Made by a program: the position numbers and the translations under genes | DNA from: Eubacteriales bacterium | GTDB taxonomy: Bacteria; Bacillota; Clostridia; Oscillospirales; Acutalibacteraceae | Assembly (NCBI GenBank): GCA_030529125.1 | Contig: JAUMXP010000029.1 | Coordinates: 1,303-13,207 of the forward strand | Direction of reading: 5' to 3' | DNA length: 11,905 bases | Notes under the pieces: generated by a model | What the model was told of the DNA's origin: nothing | Databases searched by the model: none | Seen by the model: the letters and a program-made list of their open reading frames with translations, nothing else | Shown: positions 1 through 5,744 of the stretch, in pieces | Layout of the letters: every line of letters begins with the position of its first letter | Position numbering within the stretch: position 1 is the stretch's first letter

Positions 1-1020
1 GATATTGAAATCAACGTCGGCCGTACTGGTGCATTAACACCTGTTGGTGTTTTCAGCCCTGTGCTCTTAGCAGGCACGACTGTCAGCCGTGCTACACTTC
101 ACAACGAAGATTTCATCAGAGAGAAAAATATCCACATAGGCGATGTTGTTGTTATCAGAAAAGCTGGCGAGATTATTCCTGAAGTGCTTTCTGTATCACA
201 GATTCGTAGCCTTGATGATCCGTACACTTTCCCAGAGTATTGTCCGTCTTGCGGTAGTAAGGTAGTGCGTGAACGTGAGGAAGCTGCTGTCAGATGTACC
301 AATACAGATTGTCCTGCTCAGCTTTTAAGGCACCTTATTCATTTTGTATCGCGCGATGCTATGGATATCGATGGCTTGGGTCCAGCAGTTTTAGAACAGC
401 TTCTCAACGCTGATCTTATCAAGTCTTTTGTAGATATATATAACCTGCGTGCTATTGATGTAGCAGCTCTTGAGCGTATGGGTGAGAAGTCTGCGCTTAA
501 CCTTATTAACGCTATTGAAAAGTCAAAGTCAGCACAGATTTACCGCTTGATATATGCGCTTGGAATACGCCATATCGGACAGAAAGCTGCTAAGCTTTTA
601 TGTGAGCATTTCCTGTCTATCGAAGCTATATTAGATGCTAGTGTAGAGGATATATCCCAGATCGACGGCTTTGGTGATGTTATGGCGCAGTCGGTTTACG
701 ATTATTTTTCTTTAGAACAGACCAGAACCCTGATTTCTAATCTCAGAGAACTTGGTGTTGTTATGGCTCCTCTTGAAAAGAAATCAGCTGATGGCATATT
801 CTTGGGCAAGACATTTGTACTTACTGGTACTTTGCCTACTATGACTAGATCACAAGCGTCTAAGATTATTGAGGATAACGGTGGAAAAACCAGCTCATCT
901 GTATCTAAAAAGACTGATTACGTTTTAGCTGGTGAAGATGCCGGTTCTAAGCTTACTAAAGCTAATGCGCTTGGTGTAACCGTAATATCTGAGGAAGATT
1001 TACTTGCTATGATTAATTAA
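1..1020 (+). CDS. ligA: NAD-dependent DNA ligase LigA, C-terminal half (5' truncated by window edge)
   Basis: LigA seals nicks in duplex DNA using NAD+ during replication and repair. The frame is open from base 1, so the gene enters from the left. The missing part should hold the NAD-binding Ia domain and the adenylation domain with the catalytic lysine. Seen here, in residues of the visible fragment: an OB-fold segment opening with NVGRTGALTPV and continuing through LLAGTTVSRATLHN (about 5-70); a zinc finger with Cys81, Cys84, Cys99 and Cys104, the last within the family-typical CPAQ; a helix-hairpin-helix region (about 110-230) with DIDGLG and IRHIGQKAA; and a C-terminal BRCT domain (about 265-339) with LTGTLP and the GGK turn. 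Length and domain order match the last half of a roughly 650-670-residue LigA. It ends at TAA just ahead of a strong terminator, so it is not co-transcribed by design with the spore genes downstream. The family assignment is near certain. Confidence 0.98.
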   Translation, partial: DIEINVGRTGALTPVGVFSPVLLAGTTVSRATLHNEDFIREKNIHIGDVVVIRKAGEIIPEVLSVSQIRSLDDPYTFPEYCPSCGSKVVREREEAAVRCTNTDCPAQLLRHLIHFVSRDAMDIDGLGPAVLEQLLNADLIKSFVDIYNLRAIDVAALERMGEKSALNLINAIEKSKSAQIYRLIYALGIRHIGQKAAKLLCEHFLSIEAILDASVEDISQIDGFGDVMAQSVYDYFSLEQTRTLISNLRELGVVMAPLEKKSADGIFLGKTFVLTGTLPTMTRSQASKIIEDNGGKTSSSVSKKTDYVLAGEDAGSKLTKANALGVTVISEEDLLAMIN

Positions 1021-1033
1021 TTGTATATATTTT

Positions 1034-1070
1034 AACCCCCTGTACAGTTTGTGCAGGGGGTTATATTTTT
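1034..1070 (+). terminator. Intrinsic terminator of ligA
   Basis: A 12-bp stem (1034-1045 with 1051-1062, one G.U wobble) with loop AGTTT carries a five-pair G:C core and is followed by the T-rich tail TATATTTTT. It lies 14 bases after the ligA stop. Its tail also holds the -35 element of the candidate spoIIIA promoter. Confidence 0.93.
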
Positions 1071-1089
1071 GTACGAGCCTTCATATACC
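1061..1089 (+). promoter_or_regulatory. Candidate sigma-E-type promoter of the spoIIIA operon
   Basis: TTATATT (1061-1067) and CATATACC (1082-1089) are separated by 14 bases. This resembles the B. subtilis sigma-E pattern (ATATT-type -35, 14-15 bp, CATACAnT-type -10): the -35 core ATATT is exact and the -10 matches at five of eight positions. In B. subtilis spoIIIA is transcribed in the mother cell by sigma-E, so the position is right. The predicted start near 1096 leaves a leader of only about 16 bases, just enough for the ribosome binding site. This is inferred from the pattern only. Confidence 0.5.
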
Positions 1090-1111
1090 TTAACAAAAGG
1101 AAGGTTGTACT

Positions 1112-2056
1112 ATGGAAAACAAAAGAAAAAGATTCTTAAGTGCTTGTTCGGTTTTATCTGGCGATATTCAGTCAGTTTTTGTGAATGCACCCGATGTAGT
1201 AGTTAATACAGCTACAGAAATTGTTTTGCGTGCAGACAGACCGCTTTGTGTTGAGTGTCCTAATAAGCGGTTTTATTTTACATTGGGTGGCTGTGTTACA
1301 GACTCACTTTTAGACAAAAATATGGTTGTTGTTCCTAAACGTAGCTTATTCGATACGTTTCAGAATATTTGCAATTATTCTATATATTCACGTCAGAATG
1401 AAATCAACAACGGCTACATAACATTGCGTGGAGGTCACCGAGCAGGTATATGCGGCACAGCGGTACTAAGTGATAAAAAGATAGTAAACATAAAGGATAT
1501 TACTACTATCAATATACGTATAGCTCGTGAGCTGAAAGGATGCTCAGATGCTCTATATAATAAGGTGGACCCGCTTAAAGGTGTACTTATCTGTGGAGCT
1601 CCTTGTAGCGGTAAGACTACTATAATCAGAGACTTTGCTAGGAGATTATCGTATGAATACAAAGTCAGTGTTATCGATGAACGAAACGAACTTGCATCTA
1701 ATGTGAATGGTGAGTTTCAGAACGATATGGGTATGTGCGATGTTTTTGATAGTTACATAAAAGACGATGCAATAAACCACGCGATAAGAGTTATGTCGCC
1801 TCAGATAATAGTCTGCGATGAAATATCTACTCTCTCAGATTTTTCTACTGTGCATAGTTGTGTTAATAACGGAGTTGCCTTTGTTGCTACAGTTCACGCT
1901 GATTCTATCGATTCAATTAAGAAGAGAGATAAACTCAAAGAATTGTTAAACACAGGCGCTTTTACTCAGCTTGTGTTTTTAGATTCAAGACAAAATGCAG
2001 GTGTTATTAAGAGTGTTATAAACATACAAGACATCGGCGGTGATTTTTGTGTTTAA
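1112..2056 (+). CDS. spoIIIAA: Stage III sporulation protein AA (secretion-type ATPase)
   Basis: This is the cytoplasmic ATPase of the SpoIIIA-SpoIIQ channel that links mother cell and forespore after engulfment. It is related to type II/IV secretion ATPases, and in B. subtilis its ATP hydrolysis is needed for forespore sigma-G activity. Of 314 residues, 162-169 (GAPCSGKT) form the Walker A loop, 187-194 (VIDERNEL) is the family's acidic box, 232-238 (IIVCDEI) is Walker B, and a VATVHADS segment (258-265) follows, as in secretion ATPases. The N-terminal part (1-120) holds the SpoIIIAA-typical region with TLRGGHRAGICG (104-115). The ATG start has a strong AAAGGAAGG site at 1096-1104, 7 bases upstream. 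It is the first gene of an eight-gene operon, and its 3' end overlaps spoIIIAB by 8 bases. Confidence 0.97.
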   Translation: MENKRKRFLSACSVLSGDIQSVFVNAPDVVVNTATEIVLRADRPLCVECPNKRFYFTLGGCVTDSLLDKNMVVVPKRSLFDTFQNICNYSIYSRQNEINNGYITLRGGHRAGICGTAVLSDKKIVNIKDITTINIRIARELKGCSDALYNKVDPLKGVLICGAPCSGKTTIIRDFARRLSYEYKVSVIDERNELASNVNGEFQNDMGMCDVFDSYIKDDAINHAIRVMSPQIIVCDEISTLSDFSTVHSCVNNGVAFVATVHADSIDSIKKRDKLKELLNTGAFTQLVFLDSRQNAGVIKSVINIQDIGGDFCV

Positions 2057-2516
2057 AGTAATCATGTGCTTAGTGATTGTTTTTTCGAGCGGTGTCGTAG
2101 GTTTTTCTTTATCCAATAAATTATCAAAACGCAAAGAAATACTAGAGATGTTTAGTTTAGAGCTGAATAGCTGTGCAACACGTATCCGCTATTCATCAGA
2201 CACTCTAGCTCGTATATTTTCGCATAGGTTTAACGATTATGTTTTTTCAGATGAAAAGTCGTTTTATATTCAGTGGTCCGAAGTAGTAAAGTTTTATGAA
2301 AAATACTTAATCAAAGATGATGTTGAGTTGCTCAAGTCCTTTGCACAGAATCTTGGCACTGCAGATATAGAAACAGAAATTGGAAACATCAATATGTATA
2401 TTGAGATGCTTAAATTAAATATATCTGATGCTCATGAATGTATTACAAAAAAGTCTAAGCTGTATCGCGTACTCTCGTTATCTGCAGGACTTATGGTATC
2501 GATTTTACTGATATGA
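2049..2516 (+). CDS. spoIIIAB: Stage III sporulation protein AB
   Basis: This is a membrane-associated component of the SpoIIIA channel with similarity to the GspF/T2SF-type platform proteins of secretion systems. The product has 155 residues. A hydrophobic N-terminal segment (about 3-19) ends in the family signature GFSLS with a basic run (KLSKRK). A helical cytoplasmic-type domain follows, with LELNSCATRIRYSSDTLARI (37-56) typical of SpoIIIAB, and a second hydrophobic segment closes the protein (143-155). I chose GTG at 2049 because GGTGAT (2039-2044) lies 4 bases upstream and an 8-nt overlap with spoIIIAA recurs elsewhere in the operon. An in-frame GTG at 2040 would add three residues (MIF) but has a poorer binding site. 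Slightly shorter than the usual 170 or so residues. Confidence 0.9.
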   Translation: MFKVIMCLVIVFSSGVVGFSLSNKLSKRKEILEMFSLELNSCATRIRYSSDTLARIFSHRFNDYVFSDEKSFYIQWSEVVKFYEKYLIKDDVELLKSFAQNLGTADIETEIGNINMYIEMLKLNISDAHECITKKSKLYRVLSLSAGLMVSILLI

Positions 2517-2525
2517 GGTATATAA

Positions 2526-2720
2526 ATGGAAGTTGATATGATTTTTAAAATTGCCGCAATAGGCATTATAGTAGCTATCCTTAATGTTCTATTGGTGCGT
2601 AGCGGTAGGGAAGAACAAGCTCTACTTACAACAATAGCAGGGCTTATAGTAGCGCTAATGATGATAATTACTCAGATAGGCGACTTGTTTACTTCTATCA
2701 AGAACATATTCGGACTTTGA
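2526..2720 (+). CDS. spoIIIAC: Stage III sporulation protein AC
   Basis: A 64-residue integral membrane protein of the SpoIIIA channel; B. subtilis SpoIIIAC is about 68 residues. Two membrane segments are visible (about 6-24 and 32-54), joined by a short polar loop (VRSGREEQA). The protein ends with GDLFTSIKNIFGL, close to the conserved DLF..IK..F ending of the family. The ATG at 2526 is preceded by GAGG (2515-2518) at 7 bases. It lies between spoIIIAB (9-base gap) and spoIIIAD (8-base gap). Recognition comes from size, topology, C-terminal motif and operon position together. Confidence 0.93.
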   Translation: MEVDMIFKIAAIGIIVAILNVLLVRSGREEQALLTTIAGLIVALMMIITQIGDLFTSIKNIFGL

Positions 2721-2728
2721 GGTTTGCT

Positions 2729-3130
2729 ATGAGTATTGTATCAATCTGCGCAGTTGCTATCGTTACTATTGTCCTTGTAATAACACTCAGACGTCACAAC
2801 CAAGAGCTATCGATTCTCATTTCAATAGGTGCCGCCGTTATCATATTGTTATGTGTAATTGAATACGTACTTACGTGTATAGATTCAGTCACTACGATTC
2901 TAGCAGATGCTAACATCAGCGCTGAAAATATTATGATACTGATTAAGGTTATCGGTATTTGCTTTTTAACCGAGTTTACTTGTGATTGTACTAAAGAAGC
3001 AGGACTTCATTCGCTGTCTTCGAATATTTCTCTTGCCGGTAAAGTTATAGTATTAGTCACTGCTATGCCGCTTTTTACTAATATACTGAATGTTGTCAAA
3101 TCTCTATCAACAGGTGATACAAGTGCGTAG
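2729..3130 (+). CDS. spoIIIAD: Stage III sporulation protein AD
   Basis: An integral membrane component of the SpoIIIA channel. It has 133 residues, the same length as B. subtilis SpoIIIAD. Hydrophobic segments lie at about 2-20, 27-49, 66-84 and 101-122. Residues 78-105, running through CFLTEFTCDCTKEAG and on to AGKV, match the family's most conserved block (TEF...C.DAG...LA.KVE-type). I start at ATG 2729, which has GAGG (2719-2722) 6 bases upstream. The frame is open to a TTG at 2717, but that codon overlaps the spoIIIAC stop and has no binding site. The last 8 bases are shared with the start of spoIIIAE. Confidence 0.93.
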   Translation: MSIVSICAVAIVTIVLVITLRRHNQELSILISIGAAVIILLCVIEYVLTCIDSVTTILADANISAENIMILIKVIGICFLTEFTCDCTKEAGLHSLSSNISLAGKVIVLVTAMPLFTNILNVVKSLSTGDTSA

Positions 3131-4250
3131 AAAAGTGGTTGTATTCATTGTTACGCTAACTGTTTTGCTGATTAATTCTTGCATCAATACATATGCTCAG
3201 GATATTTCTGAATTAGAAAAAAGCGTTGATGATTTAAAAAGTAGTTTATCTAAAGAAGTACAAGAAGATTTAGACTCGCTTGGTGCATCAGCATCTGATA
3301 TTTCATCGATGAGCGAAATATCGTTTGATTCAGTGATGAGCTTGATTTTCAGTAAGCTTTCAAATGAGAGCAAGGGGCCGTTGTCTTCATCAGCTATCGT
3401 TATCGCGGTTTTGATTATTACAGCACTAATGGATAGTTACAAAGATGCGCTTAAACAATCATCAATGAACGAGGTTATTAATGTTGTATCCACATTGTGC
3501 ATTACAACCGCTATAGTTCTCCCTGTGATTGATCTTATTTCTGATTGTATAGCTACAGTAACTGATGCCGCTGATTTTATGCTCTTGTATGTACCTATTA
3601 TGGTTGCCATTGTTACTTTTTCTGGTAACCCTGTCAGCGGTGCTTCGTACTATTCGTTTATGGTGCTCGCGTGTCAGGGAGTTTCTCAGATTTCAACTAA
3701 ATTAATATCACCTTTACTGAATATCTATTTAGGTTTTACGGTTTCATCATCGTTAACTGATAGAGTAAATTTGAGAGGCTTTTGTAATATGTTTTCAAAA
3801 GTAATCAAATGGTTAATAGCTTTTTTGATGACCGTTTTTTCAGCCTTGATGACTATCAGAGGAATGATTACTACAGCCTATGATTCTGTAACAGCGCGAG
3901 CGGTTCGTTTTACAATGTCATCGTTTGTGCCGATTGTCGGAGCTGCATTGTCAGAGTCATACAAAACAATTCAGGGTAGCATTAATCTTCTGCGTACTGG
4001 TGCCGGAGTTTTTGTGATAATCGCAATTTGTGTAGTGTTTTTGCCTGTTGTCTTGCGCAGTCTTGTGTGGCTTTTATCAATCAATTTTTGTAAATCAATA
4101 GGTGAGGTGTTAGGTGTAACTACACCTATTAATATGCTTGATACTGTTTCTTCTGTCATATCTACCGTGTTTGCGATAACTGTTTGTGTTATGGCGGTGT
4201 TTGTTATTTCTACAGCGCTGTTGATTACTCTTGGAGGAGGTGCACAGTGA
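3123..4250 (+). CDS. spoIIIAE: Stage III sporulation protein AE, polytopic membrane protein
   Basis: The largest membrane subunit of the SpoIIIA channel, 375 residues (about 400 in B. subtilis). A signal-peptide-like N terminus (MRRK, a hydrophobic core, then TYA before Q26) suggests export with cleavage near residue 25. An acidic, helical extracytoplasmic stretch follows (about 27-85). The rest is a multi-span membrane region with the characteristic VTFSGNPVSGASYY segment (near 168-181) and RGMI..AYDSV.ARAVRF (near 245-265). GTG at 3123 is chosen because AGGTGAT (3112-3118) sits 4 bases upstream, giving a sensible signal peptide and an 8-nt overlap with spoIIIAD. Longer in-frame starts at 3090 or 3114 would place polar residues ahead of the signal sequence. 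Its final codons (Gly-Gly-Gly-Ala-Gln) double as the ribosome binding site of spoIIIAF. Confidence 0.96.
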   Translation: MRRKVVVFIVTLTVLLINSCINTYAQDISELEKSVDDLKSSLSKEVQEDLDSLGASASDISSMSEISFDSVMSLIFSKLSNESKGPLSSSAIVIAVLIITALMDSYKDALKQSSMNEVINVVSTLCITTAIVLPVIDLISDCIATVTDAADFMLLYVPIMVAIVTFSGNPVSGASYYSFMVLACQGVSQISTKLISPLLNIYLGFTVSSSLTDRVNLRGFCNMFSKVIKWLIAFLMTVFSALMTIRGMITTAYDSVTARAVRFTMSSFVPIVGAALSESYKTIQGSINLLRTGAGVFVIIAICVVFLPVVLRSLVWLLSINFCKSIGEVLGVTTPINMLDTVSSVISTVFAITVCVMAVFVISTALLITLGGGAQ

Positions 4251-4723
4251 GTAGCCTAAAATCTGCATCAGTTATTATTTGTATTTGCTGTGTAGCTTGT
4301 TCGATAATAGGATTACTTGCACCACTCGGCAGGATGAGGAAAATCTCTAACTTAGTACTCGGAGCTTTTCTTGTTTCCAGCCTATTTATTCCGCTATTAG
4401 GAGTTGTCGATACATTCAGCACTGATTATTCTTTTGATATAGATGATACATTAACTACAGTTTCAAACGAATCAGATTATGAAAAAATGGTACTCAATCA
4501 GACAGCGCAAAATTTAGTAGCCGCAACCAACGATTTGTTGTTATCAGAAGGCATTGAAGCTAAAAATATTGAGTTAGGTATTAAAAAATCAGAGAACAAT
4601 AGCATATACATAAATAAAATTAATATATATATAAATAAAGAAGACAAGGAAAAAACAGAACAAATCAAAAATATAATTGTTGTCAATATGTCTAAGGAAC
4701 CGGTGATAATAGTAAGTGAGTAA
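4247..4723 (+). CDS. spoIIIAF: Stage III sporulation protein AF
   Basis: A membrane subunit of the SpoIIIA channel, 158 residues. Two membrane helices (about 6-25 and 35-53) are separated by the short basic turn PLGRMRK, a typical SpoIIIAF feature. A soluble domain follows (about 75-158) with a helix-rich first part and strand-rich end (NIELGI, INIYI, EPVIIVSE), consistent with the ring-building-motif fold described for this family. GTG 4247 is the clear start: GGAGGAGGTG lies at 4232-4241, giving a 4-base GTGA overlap with the spoIIIAE stop. The alternative upstream opening at 4184 lies wholly inside spoIIIAE and lacks such a site. An in-frame 21-nt near-duplication (from 4604) gives IYINKIN followed by IYINKED in the soluble domain. 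Strongly supported by operon position. Confidence 0.93.
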   Translation: MSSLKSASVIICICCVACSIIGLLAPLGRMRKISNLVLGAFLVSSLFIPLLGVVDTFSTDYSFDIDDTLTTVSNESDYEKMVLNQTAQNLVAATNDLLLSEGIEAKNIELGIKKSENNSIYINKINIYINKEDKEKTEQIKNIIVVNMSKEPVIIVSE

Positions 4724-5141
4724 AAAGCTAGATTTCAAAAAGTTTTATGACAATCCTAAGATTATTAAGATTGCCGTTATTATTGGTGTCTGTGCTGTCG
4801 TGCTAATCTTTATCTCTTCTTACATAGATTTCGGAAAAACTAATAATGTAGATACAGATGAGTATTGTGCTTTGCTTGAAGAAGATCTTCTATCAGTTGT
4901 AACAAGCATAGAGGGAGTAGGCAGAGCAAAGATTTTTCTGACTATGGATAATGACGGTGAAAATGTTTATCTGAATAACACTGACACAAAAACGAAGAGT
5001 ATAACACCTGTTGTCAGGGGTGTTGTTGTAGTATGCGATGGTGGCGATGACCCGCTTGTTGTTAGCCGAGTTATGTCTGCTGTAACAAAATCGCTTGATA
5101 TTTCAACTAATAAAGTATGTGTAACTAAATTATCAAATTAA
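4716..5141 (+). CDS. spoIIIAG: Stage III sporulation protein AG, short form
   Basis: This protein forms the large ring of the SpoIIIA channel in the intermembrane space. Of 141 residues, a short cytoplasmic tail precedes one membrane helix (about 17-36). The ring-building motif follows: helix 47-65, strand 68-77 (VGRAKIFLTM), strand 98-109 with the family signature VVRGVVVVCDGGDDP, helix 112-128, and strand 133-139 (KVCVTKL). B. subtilis SpoIIIAG has 229 residues, with a large strand-rich insertion between the first two strands that builds the barrel of the ring. Here that insertion is only about 20 residues (78-97). GTG 4716 overlaps the spoIIIAF stop by 8 bases, with GGTGAT at 4702-4707. 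There is no frameshift: the reading frame is clean and both conserved halves are intact. Confidence 0.94.
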   Translation: MSKKLDFKKFYDNPKIIKIAVIIGVCAVVLIFISSYIDFGKTNNVDTDEYCALLEEDLLSVVTSIEGVGRAKIFLTMDNDGENVYLNNTDTKTKSITPVVRGVVVVCDGGDDPLVVSRVMSAVTKSLDISTNKVCVTKLSN

Positions 5142-5154
5142 TGGAGGAAAAATA

Positions 5155-5703
5155 ATGAAATTACAGAAAAGACATATTGCGTTATCTGCGTTGGTGGTAG
5201 CTTTAGGTGCAGCTGTGTTTATTAACTGGCAGTTTAATGGCGCTGACAAATCACTTATAGACGATGTGTCAAAAGAACTCGGTGCCGCTACATATGTAAA
5301 TGCTGATACTTCAAGCCCTGATCAGGTGTCAGATGTTTCACGACAGACTACTGCTACAGATGAATATTTTGCAAAAGCTGTTGTTGAACGAGATAGAGTT
5401 CGTGATGATGCTATTGATATAGCTAAGGAAACGCTCAAACTCGCAGACTCTTCAGATGAAGCGAAAACAGCAGCAGTAGAACAACTCAATAAGCTTGAAG
5501 ATGCAGTTGTTACAGAGAGTAATGTCGAGAACATTCTAAAAGCAAAAGGCTTTTCACAGACCCTGTGTATGATTTCTGATGAATCGTGCTACGTTGCAGT
5601 ATTGAAAAAAGAGATGAAAGAAAATTCACCTCTTATTATAAAAGACGCAGTAGTAACGCAGAGTGATATTGAATTTAGCAATATAACAATAGTTGAGGTA
5701 TAA
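5155..5703 (+). CDS. spoIIIAH: Stage III sporulation protein AH
   Basis: The mother-cell partner of forespore SpoIIQ. It is anchored in the outer forespore membrane and in B. subtilis forms the zipper that helps drive engulfment. Of 182 residues, basic MKLQKRH precedes one membrane helix (about 8-24). A polar linker (about 29-68) leads to the YscJ/FliF-like ring-building domain (about 69-182), with a long charged helix (71-97), a second helix with EQLNKLEDAV (109-118), KGFSQTLCMI (131-140), CYVAVL (145-150) and a final strand NITIVEV. ATG 5155 has GGAGG at 5143-5147. It is the last gene of the operon, 13 bases after spoIIIAG, and the stop is followed at once by a perfect terminator hairpin. 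Slightly shorter than the B. subtilis protein (218), mainly in the linker. Confidence 0.95.
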   Translation: MKLQKRHIALSALVVALGAAVFINWQFNGADKSLIDDVSKELGAATYVNADTSSPDQVSDVSRQTTATDEYFAKAVVERDRVRDDAIDIAKETLKLADSSDEAKTAAVEQLNKLEDAVVTESNVENILKAKGFSQTLCMISDESCYVAVLKKEMKENSPLIIKDAVVTQSDIEFSNITIVEV

Positions 5704-5706
5704 AAA

Positions 5707-5744
5707 ATCCCCTATGTACGTTTTGTACATAGGGGATAGTTTTT
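5707..5744. terminator. Bidirectional terminator between convergent spoIIIAH and pullulanase genes
   Basis: A perfect 13-bp inverted repeat (5707-5719 with 5725-5737) encloses a 5-base loop (GTTTT). On the plus strand the stem is followed by AGTTTTT; on the minus strand it is followed by TTTTTTA. It can therefore stop transcription of spoIIIA from the left and of the pullulanase from the right. The pullulanase stop codon (5743-5745) lies only five bases outside the stem. Confidence 0.92.

Noticed and set aside
2040..2051. GTG at 2040 as the start of spoIIIAB.
   Set aside because: The best binding site, GGTGAT at 2039-2044, overlaps this codon and so can only serve GTG 2049. The two differ by just three residues.
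4563..4610. Possible internal sigma-E-like promoter inside spoIIIAF (CATATACA at 4603-4610, ATATT at 4566-4570).
   Set aside because: The boxes are about 32 bases apart rather than 14-15, and no suitable -35 sits at the right distance; the resemblance comes from AT-rich codons.
4716..5141. Short spoIIIAG read as a frameshifted or decayed gene.
   Set aside because: The frame is continuous from the membrane helix through all ring-building strands, with a good start and an intact downstream gene; a natural short form explains it better.
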